A stretch of DNA of 64,000 bases, taken from contig CM038052.1 of NCBI GenBank assembly GCA_021397845.1, positions 39,912,449 through 39,976,448 on the forward strand, read 5' to 3'. The position numbers and the translations under genes were made by a program. The DNA comes from Areca catechu (taxonomy: Eukaryota; Streptophyta; Magnoliopsida; Arecales; Arecaceae). The notes below the pieces were generated by a model. That model was not told the origin of the DNA and ran no database searches. It worked only from the letters and a program-made list of their open reading frames with translations. How positions within the stretch are numbered: position 1 is the first letter of the stretch; each line of letters starts with the position of its first letter. Of this stretch, positions 10,790-22,017 are shown in pieces.

Positions 10790-11390
10790 ATCGTTGGTAA
10801 TACATTCTCAGATTTTTGGCATTCCATGTCTGGAAAAATTGGATGCCAACGAGTCCAGCGAGGTAGTAGGCTCCATGAGGGAGAGCCTCGACTACCCTGT
10901 AAGGACCTTCCCAGTTAGGGAAGAGCTTGCCACACTCCCAAGCTATGAGAGTTCAGCTCACCGTATGACCAAGTCACCCAAGCGGAAGGCCTTCGGCTTC
11001 ATGCGAGAGTTGTAATACCGGGCCACCCATTGTCTGTAAGCCACCATGTGGAGCCAAGCTTTGTCTCTTATCTCTTCTAATATGTCCAGGTTAAGCAGAA
11101 GGCGAGCTAGATTCTCAGCTTCATTAGATTACTCTACCCGCAGTGTGGGCAGACCCATCTCCACCAAAATCACAGCCTCAGTATTGAAGACAAGGTTGAA
11201 GGGTGTCTCACCTATTGCTGTTCTAGTCATGGTGTGGTAGGCCCAAAAAATACTGGAGTGTTCCTCAGCCCACCGATCCTTGGTCTCGTCTAGCCTAGTG
11301 TGGAGCCCTTGGAGGATGGTCCGATTGGTCACCTCTGCCTCCCTGTTGGTCTGAGGGTGAGTCACCGAGATGAAGTGGTGACAATGTTAA
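10790..11390 (-). pseudogene. pol: Gypsy1 integrase, catalytic Glu region and C-terminus
   Basis: Read on the minus strand, THPQTNREAEVTNRTILQGL at 11365-11306 gives the Glu of the integrase DDE triad. EEHSSIFWAYHTMTRTAIGE and TPFNLVFNTEAVI follow. After a frame change come YYNSRMKPKAFRLGDLV, a TGA, and then PNWEGPYRVVEALPHGAYYLA, ending near 10790. This is the usual Tat integrase C-terminus without a chromodomain. The first two catalytic Asp residues are more than 5 kb away at 16893-17110, separated by the inserted element at 11391-16892. Confidence 0.85.
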
Positions 11391-11453
11391 TGTTGGAGCA
11401 AAACCGCTCCACAGAACGTCCAGGATCTTTCTTGAGGCTGCCATGGAGGAAAG

Positions 11454-13065
11454 TGATGCAGAACAAATAAAGGGATGCGATGCGGAAGTAAATTAAGATT
11501 AACTATTTTTTTTTTTGTTTTTATATGTTTGTAGAAGTTGGCTTCAAATCAAAGAAAAGTTAACCTAACATTGAAAGATACTAATATGATAATTGAAAGC
11601 ACAATTTTAAGGAAACTAAATTATCAGAGTAGTTCAGAAGCAACGGATCGCTGGGGGTTGAGAAACTCCCAGACCTAGGGTTTCGCTCCGAACTTTCAAC
11701 AGAACAGAAATAAAGAGAAGGGATGGTTTATCTAACCAGACAATGATCTTCACAGATTTTGGTGGAAGAACTCTCCCGAGCAGATTGTTAGATCCTCGGA
11801 TTCAGATATCTTCGTAATGGATCCTCCAATACTGGTCCTTTGGCGGGTTGGCTTCTCCTGAACTCAAGATCTGGAAGAGAAGAAAAACAATTGATGGAAT
11901 CAGAGAGTCAAGGGAAAGATTTACCAGGTTGATGAACTTGAAGATTGCAATTGCTGAAAACTGGATTCTCCTAGATGTTGATGTGATTTTCCTTGGAACT
12001 TGCTCTGGATCTGAAGTAGCCGGACTGGATCTGGATGAAGGTGGACGGCCTGGACTTGTAGAGAGAGAGAGGCCGTGGGAGATGGATGGAGCTAGGGTTT
12101 GATGGATTGAAAATAATGAAGGGCGGCTAGGGTTTTGGAATTTCAAGTGGCTAACCTAGGGTTTTGGATAAAGATGGAGATCTCTCACCTCCTCAAGGCT
12201 CCAATGGAACCCGGATTATCCCCTCACGAAGCTCAACACTTAGAATAGTGCGGAAGAAGAGAAACCTAGGTCACTCAACACAAGGGAATAGCAAAAATAA
12301 TTTTTCTTCATTGATTTCTTAAAGTTACAAAGAGGGGTCTATTATATAGACCTAAAATTTTCTCCAAGCTTGTACAAATTCCCATGTGGGACTAAACTCC
12401 TCCAACCTCTAGATTAGGTAGAAAATCTCCTCTCTTGGCCGACCAAGAGTTCAAAAAATTTGGGACGGCCATAAAGGAATTTTTTTGGAATTTTTATGGC
12501 GCCTCCTTTGGAGTTGGATTTGGATTTGGAGTCCTCTTCTTCTTATGGCATTTCTTCTTTTCTTCCACTCCAAGTTAAGCTCTTTGATTTTGATTTGAAC
12601 TTCAATTGGATGTCCTTCTTTGATTTTTTTCTCCAAGAGAAGTCTTTTCCTTCTTTGCTTAGACAAAATTGGCAGGTATGGGCGCCTCCTTTAAATTAGC
12701 TTCCAATTTGATTTTTTTCTTCTTTGGATGTGGGGACCATGACACTGGGATGCCTCTGTGGCGCCTCCTGGACTCTTGCGTGTGCTCGGAGTGTGGCTGG
12801 GCATGTGGCTTGGAGTGTGGCCTCCACTTGCTTGAACCTTGATTTGATTGGAAGACAAATGTGGCACCATTTTGGACCAAATTGAAACCACATCGGGACT
12901 TGCATCGAGTCAACATGACTCAACAAAATTTAAATGGTGACTCAAGAAATAAATAAACTGGTTGACCAGGTCAACCTTTATTACAAACCCTAATTTCTCG
13001 GGCAATGTCAATCAGAGATCCAAATGGAGCTCTAAAGTCTTCTTCTGAGTCTGGTGCCCGCACCA
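11454..13065 (-). repeat. Solo LTR with perfect duplication GAAAG
   Basis: It begins TGATGCAG and ends GCCCGCACCA; the ends are near-inverted copies. GAAAG stands at 11449-11453 and again at 13066-13070, and the undisrupted sibling LTR at 16207 has a single GAAAG at the same place. The length is 1612 bp. On the minus strand, TATATAATAGACC near 12338-12352 looks like a promoter, so the LTR points left. A second, unexplained purine- and GC-variable stretch lies at 12720-12900. No coding region is convincing. It would derive from recombination between the two LTRs of a lost element. Confidence 0.85.
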
Positions 13066-13348
13066 GAAAGGGAACGCATCATCAAGGAAGGGATAGGGCA
13101 TGCCATCCTCTCCCATCGCAGAGGCGTGCCCCCATGGGGTTGAACGCACGAGAGAGAACCAAAGAGAGGAGAGGAAGAACGATGGCTTGGGAGAAAGAGC
13201 CCAGTATTTTATTCTCATTTCATTGAATAAATCCTAATACATGTATATATACCCATACAAGAATAGGTCAAACCTTGCTCATAAAACTCTCCCCAGGCCA
13301 ACTCACAGAAGTTTGAATCCCATCAGACAAGTTGACTCATCAACATCT

Positions 13349-13480
13349 GAGTCGACTCGTCGACATCTGAGTCGACTTGCAGACCTGAGAGTCGACTCGT
13401 TCAGAACACCCTCTTACTGTCGACCTGTAGGAGTCAGCTCCTATAGTGACTGAGTCGACTCAACCCATCCGAGTCGACTC
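13349..13480 (-). promoter_or_regulatory. GAGTCGACTC palindromes in the non-autonomous LTR
   Basis: GAGTCGACTC or a one-base variant starts at 13349, 13369, 13389, 13452 and 13471. Steps are 20, 20, 63 and 19 bp. A decayed GTTGACTC lies at 13331. The sibling LTR has the same cluster in more decayed form at about 16530-16690. It is the same motif variant as in Copia2. Confidence 0.7.
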
Positions 13481-13692
13481 TTGTAGAGCTCGAGCTGATT
13501 CCAACCCTCAATATCCCCAAACCCAAATCTCAAGCCCATGGAGTGTCGAACTCCACCCTAGGAGCAAACCCATCCTAGACCTAGGACCCAAACTTGTCCT
13601 AGACATCCATGATTACATCATGATCCCCCTGGAACACCTCTAGGACCTATGTGACTCCTCTCAAGACTTAGAGCACTACATTTGCCCTAACA

Positions 13693-16206
13693 ATCTCCAC
13701 CTTGGTGCTATAAGTCTTGACAAGCTCCGTATGACCGTCTGCACCCTTGCTGCTATCTCCAGAGTTGACATCTTTTCGTCGAAGCCACCTCGCCTCCCTA
13801 GCTGGAACATCGACCTGTGCTCCACAGCTCCTGAGATTCGTGCTCCACCATACTCCTAACCTCGAACTGATGTCTTCCTGCTCTGTCCCCGTGACTGCAA
13901 CACTAACCCATGCTTCTGTAGTACACCCAGATAGCTATGCAAATCTAACGCCAATATCATACCTCTTCAGCTACTGAGCTCCCTAGGAGGCCTTTGGGAT
14001 GATCGCCTCTTGAGCTGAAGATCAGTATAAGTTTCTTGGAACCAACCTGTACTTGCTCTATAGTACCAACTTGAGATCTCTGTTGTAGGCTCCTTTCTGC
14101 TAAGCAACCGCATCACTCACCCTGGACTTCTTGGAAAGACCCGTAATGATCCTGAACCGGCACTCACTGCACCCAAAGCTCCACCTGACACTATCTCCAC
14201 AGAGCCATGACAATCTCTGCACACTCTGCTCCAACTGGCTAAATGTATCCCTAGTGCTCGTGCTAGGATCTGGCCAGTATCCCTGCACCTCCCGCTCTGA
14301 ACTTGTGCCAAAGCTCTTTCTCCAGCCATGAAGACACCTCCAACAAGTGCTCCACCTGAAACCAAAGTCCACATGATGTCACAGAAGTCCCACCGAGGTC
14401 AACCTCCCAATGCTGCACTACTTGGGTACTTTGCATCTCGATACACCATCGCTGCCTCTTCGAACCCTTCGCTCACCGCGAACCTCTCTGAGACCATTTT
14501 GGATACTCTACAAACCCGCAGGAACCTCCGAAACCTAGGAGCTCATCCCAACTCCTCTAACCCAGTGATTGAACATAGCAACCCACTCCCGGCTGCTCCA
14601 TCATGTCCCAGCTTGTCTCTCAGTTGCATGATGTCCCTGGCACTCCCTGAGACCTATCCCTGATCTCCCTGAGCTACCCTCTCCATCAGCTCCAGTCTAT
14701 CCCCGATCTCCCTAAGCTACCCTCTCCATCAGCTCCAGTCTCTGTCCCTAGGCCAATCCTGCCATACCGGGACACTCTCGATTGCCCGATACCCCCGGCA
14801 CTCCCTAAGACTGTCCCCTGTCTCCTTGAGCTACCTCTGGCACCACCTTTGCTGATGTACTCTGGTCTCTCTGAGATATCCATCTCCCAATATTGATCTC
14901 CAACCACGCAGGATATCACACCCATGTACAGCTCCATCACGATCAAGGTAGTCGGAGTACCACCGATCGCTCTCCTCCACTATGACCAAGAGTCTGGTCC
15001 ACTACCGATGAAGCTACCACACATGCTCTAAAGACCTCCGGTATGTATCACTCTACCTATGCTAAATCGTAGATCACCCGACCTACCATTACTCCTCAGC
15101 ACAGGATTGACTGCTTTGCACCACCATTGCGAGTTCCTGCACCATCGAATCCATCATCTTTGACGAGATCCGCTCTGCCATTAGACCTCCGCACTACTCC
15201 CGATACCTTGAACTTCTATCCACCTGGGAAGCCAAAGAAGGGACAATCTTGCTCATGCTGCCCGCATGCACGGTCGCTGCACCACGATCTCCATATACAC
15301 ATCATCTATGATCTGACTCCATCATCAAATCCATCCTAGCTCAACATGAAGAGCTCAAAAAATGAAATTCAATGGCATAGACGGGGCTCAAATCGAAGTT
15401 TAATTGAGCTTGGAATCATTAAATATCTAGTCAGCACATATTTCAGAGTAGAGTTGTTTGCATGTTGGTCCACCGTGAATCGGTCCAAAGGCTCATGCAC
15501 GACCTTCTCGGTCTATAGCTGCCATTGCTATCGGTCCATGGCAGAGAACCATGGACCACAGCCTCCTTCGGCCACTGTCATTGCTACCTACCGCCGTACC
15601 TCACCTCCGGTGACTGCCCGTCACCGTGCCGTGCCTCCGGTGACTGCTCGCACACCATGCCTAGCCCGATCTACTCCTATCGATCCAGCAAGCTTTCGAT
15701 ATGCCCTGCATCGCCCTGTGATTGACAATCTCGTGTAATTTGGTGACTTCCCACTGCCGTGCTGTGCCTCCGGCGACTGTTTGCCGCCGTCCCGCGCTAA
15801 TATGCTCCCTTGAACCATGGCCTCCCAAAATCGAGAAGCCCCTATAATGCCCTGCGCTCCCCTATGACCAGCAAGCAACCACCTCCTCGCTGCACCAGAA
15901 CTTCTCTATCTCAACAATGAGGATTGGATCCTCGTCACGGTACAATCGGGACCAATGAGAGTGACCCTCTCAAGTGTCCTCCACTAATACTACGCTCAGA
16001 CCAGTGCCACCGATGGATTCTTCTCTCTCTGTTTCTAGGGAGGGCAGCAGGCCCTCACCTCTAGATTTCGCCTCCTTGAGATCCTTTCCATGCGATCATC
16101 AACCTCCTCCAGACCTCATCACCAGAGATCTGCACACCGTATCATCACGATGTCCTTTTCCCTTCTTCCTTCATGCCACCACATCAAGTTCGGCTCTGAT
16201 ACCAAA
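13693..16206 (-). other. Internal region of the non-autonomous element, no gene found
   Basis: The 2.5 kb is C-rich on the plus strand, with only short open frames on either strand and no zinc knuckle, protease, RT, RNase H or integrase motif that I can recognise. A 43-bp tandem duplication with the core CTACCCTCTCCATCAGCTCC occurs at 14662-14747. The primer site lies at its right end on the minus strand. It probably travels using enzymes from another element. Confidence 0.6.
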
Positions 16207-16892
16207 TGTTGGAGCGAAACCACTCTGTGGAACGCCCGAGATCCTTCTTGACGCCACCATGGCCGAAAGGAAATGCATCATCAGGGAAGGGATGGGGCAT
16301 GCCATCCGCTCCCATCGCGGAGGCATGCCCCCATGGGGTTGAACGCACGAGAGAGAACCAAAGAGAGGAGAGGAAGAATGATGGCTAGGGAGAAAGAGCC
16401 CTGTATTTTCTTCTCATTTCATTGAATAAATCCTAATACATGTATATATACCCATACAAGAATAGGTCAAACCCTGCTCCGAAAACTCCTCCTAGGCTAA
16501 CTTTTAGAAGTCTGAATCCCATCAGACGAGTCGACTCATCTAGGTCACGAGTCAACTCATCGACATCCGAGTTGACTCGCAGACCTGAGAGTCGACTCAT
16601 CCAGAACACCCTCTTACTGTCGACCTACAGGAGTTGGCTCCTATAGTGACCGAGCTGACTCGACCCATCCGAGTTGACTCCTATAGAGCTCGAGCCGACT
16701 CCAACCCCCAAGATCTCTAAACCTGGATCTCGAGCCCGTGGAGTGCCAAACTCCACCCTATGACCAAACCCTTCCTAGACCTAGGACCCAAACCTATCCT
16801 AGATATCCATGATTACATCATGATCCCCCTGGAATACCTCCAGGACCTGTGTGACTCCTCTCAAGACTTGGATCACCATATTTGCCTGAACA
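16207..16892 (-). repeat. 5' LTR of the non-autonomous element
   Basis: This is the undisrupted copy: TGTTGGAGCGAAACC to TTTGCCTGAACA, 686 bp. It ends beside the tRNA primer site. Compared with the left copy, several GAGTCGACTC palindromes have become GAGTTGACTC or GAGCTGACTC, transitions typical of methylated DNA. Confidence 0.85.
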
Positions 16893-17600
16893 TTTGGATG
16901 TTGAGATTAGTAGAAAACTCCTCGAAGGCTTGGTTGTCAAACTGTCGTCCATTATCAGTGATGATTGAGTTGGGAAGATTGAAATAGCAAATGATTGACT
17001 TCTAAAGGAAAGATCTAGCCTTGACTTCGGTGATTCATGCTAACGGCTCAGCCTCGACCCACTTGGTGAAGTAGTCGATGGCCACGATCAGGTACCTTTG
17101 TTGTATAGATGCAGGGAGAAAGGGACCCTAGATGTCCATTCCCTATTGGATGAATAATCAAGGCACAGAAAGTTGGGAGAGTGGCCCGGCCGGTTGATGC
17201 TGTATGTAAGCATGTCGTGCGCAATGGCACATTTCTTCATGAAGTCAGCCACGTCTTCCCTCATAGTATCCTGGTAATGTCCTTACTGGAGGGCTTTGTA
17301 TGCCAACTTCTTTCCCCCATATGGTTTCCACTGAGGCCTTCATGTATCTCCTAGAGCATGTAGGCCATCTTTGAGGGTCTCAAACACTTCAGGAGTGGGT
17401 AGGAATGGAACCTCCGATAGAGCTACCCATCTATCAGCATGAAGCACACAGCCTTCTTCTTGAGGAGGCCAGCCTCTACATGGTTTTCAGGTAGAGTACG
17501 ATGATATTTATGATGTAGTGATCCATCCAACTAGGCTCGAAAGTGACCTGCTGGACTTTGTCGAACACTTCATAACTAGGAGCCTATAGGTATTCGATGT
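16893..17600 (-). pseudogene. pol: Gypsy1 integrase, zinc region and first two catalytic Asp
   Basis: On the minus strand, VAIDYFTKWVEAEPLA (about 17090-17040) holds the first catalytic Asp, and SIITDNGRQFDNQAF (about 16960-16915) holds the second. A stop lies directly after EPLA and another a few codons later. The zinc-binding N-terminal part (17200-17600) is badly decayed. The core breaks off at 16893, where the non-autonomous element begins, and resumes at 11390. Confidence 0.82.
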
Positions 17601-18120
17601 AGGCATGCCCCAGCGATTAGTTTAGTAGAGTTGTAAGCCTAGAGAGAGCATCGGTGTGAGCGTTCTCTCCACGAGAGATATGGAAAATGCTAAAATATCA
17701 GAAACCCACCGTGCTTGAATGTACCTACTCCAGATATCTTATCATCTGAGAATCTCGAGCTTTGAACTCTCCCAAGACTTGACTCATAACTAGTTGTGAG
17801 CTAGTGAAGACTCTTAGGCTGGACACACCCAGCTCACAAAATATCCTTAATCCCACGAGGAGTGCTTCATACTCGACCTAGTTGTTGGTAGCTATGAATA
17901 GGAAGCATAGAGCACACTCGACCATCACCTCATCTGATTTGGTGAGAATGAGGCCGGCTCTGCTTCCTCCTGCATTGGATGCACCATCCACGTGGAGGAC
18001 CCAAATTGCCTCGTTGGTTGGTGATTCCATAGGATGCTCTAGAGAAGCTTCTTCCAGTTCTTCGCTCATGGCAGTGCATTCCACCAGAAAGTCAGCCAAC
18101 AGTTGTGCTTTCTGAGATGG
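17600..18120 (-). pseudogene. pol: Gypsy1 second RNase H domain (archaeal-type, Tat hallmark)
   Basis: The minus-strand frame at 18099-17878 contains WVLHVDGASNAGGSRAGLIL, the first acidic strand of an RNase H fold. After a TAG, EYEALLVGLRI follows, and SRGENAHTDALSRL lies further on. This second RNase H between the usual RNase H and integrase is a known feature of Tat elements. The TAG after FIATNN sits where relatives have Gln, so a CAG-to-TAG transition is likely. Confidence 0.78.
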
Positions 18121-19340
18121 CCTCGGGCGATAGGAGATATTGAACTCACTGAGCTTCAGTGCCCATTTAGCTAGACACCCAGATATGTCCGGACGGCTGA
18201 GTATGGCCCTCAGGGACTAGTCGATGAGGACCACAATTGGGTGGGCTTGGAAGTATGGCCTGAGACATTGAGTAGACATAATGAGAATGAAAATTAATTT
18301 TTCAGAGTGGATGTACCTGGTCTCCACATCTCGAAAAAGCTTGCTGGCATAGTATACTGGCCTTTGGATCCCGTTTTCATCCATGCAAACGAGCACTGAA
18401 TTGATCGCATCCGGGGAGATTGCTAGATACAGGAGGAGTTCCTCCCTATCCTCCAGCATGGAGAGCTGTGGTGGTGATGCGAGGAATCTCTTTAGCTTCT
18501 CGAAGGCTTCCGGCACTCCTCCATCCAGGTGAAGTCGTGCTTTTTATGTAACGCCTTGAAGAAGAGCAAGTAATGGTCAGTGGAGCATGAGATGAACCGG
18601 CTTAGGGCCGTGACCCAGTCGGCCAAGCACTGGACCTGCTTCGAGGTAGGGTGCTCCATGTTGACGATCGCCTGGACCTTCTCAGGGTTGGCCTCGATCC
18701 CTCTTTGGATGACCACGAAGCCCAAGATTTTTCTGGCGGTGATACCGAAGGTGCACTTGGATGGATTTAATTTCATCTGATGAAGACAGAGATTTTGGAA
18801 GGCTTCTACTAAGTCCGCGATATGGTCTGACTATGGCCTGCTCATAATGAGCCTGTCATCCATGTAGACCTGCATGTTGCGATCAAATTGGTCTTTGAAG
18901 ACCTTATTGACCAAGTGCTGGTACATAGCCCCAGCATTCTTCAGACCAAATAGCATCATCTTATAGCAGTAAGTCCCTCGATCTATAATGAAGGTAGTGT
19001 GCTCCTCATCTTTTGGGTGAATCCAGATCTGGTTGTACCCAAAAAATACATCCATGAAGGTGAGTAAGCAGTGCCCTGATATAGCATCTACTAGCTGGTC
19101 AATCTTGTGAAGGAAAAAATATCTTTTGGGCAAGCTTGATTGAGGTCAGTGTAGTCTACATAGATCTTTCACTTCTCGCTAGTCTTCTTGACCATGCTAC
19201 ATTCATCAACCAGCTAGGGTACTGGACTTCTTAGATGAAACCAGCTACAAGGAGCTTTTTCACCTCTTCATTGATAACCTTTTGTCTCTCCAGGGTGAAG
19301 CTCCTCTTCTTCTACCAGATCGGGTAGCACTTCGAGTCGA
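18121..19340 (-). pseudogene. pol: Gypsy1 reverse transcriptase and RNase H
   Basis: On the minus strand the RT reads ERQKVINEEVKKLL, VDYTDLNQACPKD, FMDVFFGYNQIWIHPKDEEH with the first catalytic Asp, FGLKNAGAMYQHLVNKVFKD, and VYMDDRLIMS with the catalytic pair (YMDD; Gypsy5 has YVDD). KILGFVVIQRGIEANPEKVQ closes the RT. RNase H follows at 18516-18217 with REELLLYLAISPDAINSVLV and RPVYYASKLFRDVETRY. Several stops (for example after ISVE-type segments near 19180-19260) and frame changes at about 18800 and 18500 make it inactive. Confidence 0.85.
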
Positions 19341-20010
19341 CGTTCAACCTATGAGTGATGACATCGGGGAAAATTCCTGGCATGTCTATCGCGGTCCAGG
19401 CAAAGACATCTGCATTCATCCGGAGGAAACTTAGCAAGCCAGCCTTCTCATCCTCCTATAGTTGGGCTCCACTTGAACCATTCTTAAAGGATCTATGTTG
19501 AGCGGGTATGACAATAGGTGCTCGACCGAGCCACCTTTGTTGTCCTGCACCCTTTGGTCGAGCTCATCAGTGATAGGGTCCTCCCTGGTGCTTCTGGCAT
19601 CGGGGATGGCCTGCAGGCAGTGCTAAACTGGCTGGGGGATCCCCCTCATCTCTCCCAGGCCACAGGGCATCGGGAATTGCACTAGAAGCCATTTTATAGA
19701 TATGATTGCATCAAGCTGGTTAAGCGCTAGGCAGTCAAGGATCACGTTGTAAGCTAAAGGAAGACTGACAATCGTGAAAGTCATCATGACTATGCTTTGC
19801 CGAGGTGGTGACCCAGCAGTGACTGGAAGGGTGATTTCTCCCTCAATCCCTACCAAGTCTCTAGTAAAATCGACCAGGGGGATATTTACTGGCTTCAACT
19901 GGGCAGGAGACAAATTTATCTTGGAGAAGGCATCATAAAAAAAAATATCAGCCAAGCTTCTACTATCGACCATAATCTATTTTACAGGATGCTTCGCTAT
20001 CATCATCTCG
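19341..20010 (-). pseudogene. pol: Gypsy1 aspartic protease and RT linker
   Basis: On the minus strand, MVDSRSLADIFFYDAFSKI keeps the catalytic Asp, but the next Gly of DSG is Arg. Its counterpart in Gypsy5 (62118-62171) reads VDSGRSADVLFYDAF. The frame continues through TFTIVSLPLAYNVILDC and KWLLVQFPMPCGLGEMRG to a stop at 19623. The linker to RT includes DVITHRLNVDSK near 19360. Confidence 0.82.
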
Positions 20011-20059
20011 ATGATATCGGCATCATTATTTATATTTTCCATCCTAGTTTCCCTCTCCC

Positions 20060-20775
20060 TTATAAAGGGGAGTACATCTTTAGACCTTCCCTTGCCCTGG
20101 TCCTCTTCGAGGTGTGCTCTATCCTCCAAGAGATCATGCCCACTGGCCTCTCGATGGGCTGGTTGTTGGGAGGGAGAGCCATGAGCACCAAGGGTCCTGA
20201 CGAGGCTTTACCCACCATGAACTTTTTGAGGTAGCCTCTTCTGATGAGGTCTTGAATCTCCCTCTTGAGGTGGCAGCATTCCTCAGCATCGTGGCCATGG
20301 TCATGATGGAACTGGCAGTGCTTCGACTTGTCTTGGCCATCGAATGGCCTTAGCGGGGAAGGGTGGTGCAGGTAGCATTCGCCCTTGATCTCCATGAGGA
20401 ACTTGGGGCGAGGAGGGGAGTGTAACTTTCTTCCTAGATAGAGGTACTCTTCAGCTTCAGGCCCGTCCAAAGGTTTGGGGCCATTTCGGGCCTGTGCATC
20501 CTAGGGTGTTCCCCCTAGGGTTGCTTCTTCAAGGGCCTCCTATCTAATTCCCTCCTAGTATGGTCTACCTACTCCGCACAGATGTACTTATGGGCCCAGA
20601 GGAGGAGTTCGAAATAGTTCTTGGGGGGCTTCTTGTCAAGGGAGTAGGTGAGACGAGAGGTTCTAAGCCCTCTCTTCAACACCAACATGGCGATGGGCTT
20701 GTCCAGGTTATAGATCTCCTGGGTGACTGCTTTGAAGCGGGACACATAGTCCCACAAGGACTCATGGTCTTACTT
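20060..20775 (-). pseudogene. gag: Gypsy1 gag, C-terminal part
   Basis: After the Gypsy2 insertion the minus-strand gag resumes with LWDYVSRFKAVTQEIYNLD (20757-20700) and RLTYSLDKKPPKNYFELLL. The nucleic-acid-binding motif CQFHHDHGHDAEEC lies near 20306-20265, the form of knuckle used by Tat gag. LKREIQDLIRRGYLKKF follows. Gypsy5 has CQFHCEHGHDMKEC at the same place. The N-terminal part of gag is 33 kb away at 53832-54769. Confidence 0.85.
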
Positions 20776-22017
20776 GGTGTGGGCACTAGAGTTCGCAAGA
20801 GACTTCAATCAAACCTAATCAAGATGAGCTCCATATGGATTGCAAGTGAGTAAGCCAAACTTAATTTTGGCTTCAAGTTTGTTTTTTAATTTTAGCATGA
20901 GTCATATAATTAGAGTCGAGTCCATTATAATTTCAATTTTAATTTAGTCTTGTTAGGTTCAATTTAGTCTTGTTGGATTCAATTTGGTCTTGTAATTAGT
21001 TGGGTCTTGTAATTAGGCAAGTTGGGTTCAAGTAGGGTTCAAATTAGGCAAGATCAAGACCATGAAGCTTGAAAGCATCAAAATTGGATGGAACAAACCA
21101 CCTCAACTACCATGCCAAGTTGGAATGCTATATCACCATAGCAAGATGGAAGCCACCTCACCTTCCACACCACCTCCATGCCAAGATAGGATGACACTTC
21201 ACCTCCCATGCCACATCACCTCAATTTGTGCACCCAAGAATTCAAATTTGGAAACAAGTTGGATGGCCAACTTATTTCTCCATTCTTCATGCATGTAATC
21301 CCACTCTTCACTCCACTCTTCACTCCACTCTTTAAGCTTGTAATTCAAATTTGAAAGGGCTAGGGAAGTCTATAAATACCCCTAACCCTCTTGTAATCAT
21401 GCTAATGTTATGAATGAATGAAAGCTTCCTTCTTCTTCCATTGCTTTGTTGTATTGACACTCCATGAGGGAGAGGGTGTGAGGCTCAATCTATTCAACAT
21501 AGTTCCAAGAAAATGCCAACCACTATCCTTCTTTCCCTCCTTTCAATTTTTTTCCTCAATTCTCTTTTCGTTTCAAACTCCATGGCCACTAATGCTCTCC
21601 ATTGTAGGATCCTCCATGATCTCGAGCGAAGATGAGGTTTTCTTTACTTCAAAACCATCTACATTATGAGTCTTCCATCCAAGGAGTGATAGTCTTCAAA
21701 TCCAACCGCTAGTCCTTGGAGTGCTGAAATTAAACCACCACCAAAGTGTGAGAGCTCATTGTTGGTAAGAGAACCCCTCCTAGATTCTTAGGTCTGATTG
21801 TTTGAAAGTTCATATCCTAGTTAGAATGGTTTCTCAGCCATTAGGTCATTTACCTTCAAATGAATGAACCTATATTGCGGGTAACAACTTACTAATAGTC
21901 ACTTTCTTTGAATTCATTTGCTCTCTAAGCATGAATCATGCTGATATGTGGTAGAATCATTATTCATTTTTAGATTGCTGATTTCATAGTTTAAAGTTTC
22001 ATTTTCATTCCGCATCA
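20776..22017 (+). repeat. Gypsy2 5' LTR
   Basis: It begins TGGTGTGGGCACTAGAG and ends TTCCGCATCA, 1242 bp, four bases before the primer site. TATAAATACCCC near 21371 is the likely TATA box. The U3 has reiterated AATTTAGTCTTGTTGG words at 20938-21030. Its 3' copy starts at 27668. Confidence 0.9.

Larger units (their letters stand above)
11391..13692 (-). repeat. 3' LTR of the non-autonomous element, split by a solo LTR
   Basis: It runs from TGTTGGAGCAAAACC to TTTGCCCTAACA and pairs with 16207-16892. The part 11454-13070 is foreign (solo LTR plus one copy of its target duplication). The remaining 685 bp aligns end to end with the other LTR. Five palindromes of the GAGTCGACTC type lie at 13349-13480. 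Confidence 0.85.
11391..16892 (-). mobile_element. Non-autonomous LTR element in the Gypsy1 integrase
   Basis: Two closely matching LTRs of about 686 bp (11391-13692 once its inner insertion is removed, and 16207-16892) flank 2.5 kb without any recognisable retrotransposon protein. GCTCTGATACCA at about 16193-16204, read on the minus strand, is an initiator-Met tRNA primer site beside the right LTR. The AAGGTGGAGA purine tract on the minus strand lies beside the left LTR, so the element runs right to left. Minus-strand TATATATA near 16441-16450 supports this. Flanks are GTTAA and TTTGG, so no clean target duplication is visible, although the interrupted integrase frame places the borders well. 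Large retrotransposon derivative (LARD) is the best label. Confidence 0.8.

Noticed and set aside
14662..14747. 43-bp duplication as a target duplication or mobile element end
   Set aside because: It is a simple tandem duplication of two units within the internal region, far too long for a target duplication and without terminal motifs.
13693..16206. Short frames on both strands inside the non-autonomous element
   Set aside because: None exceeds about 130 codons, none matches retrotransposon or cellular motifs I know, and frames overlap on both strands.
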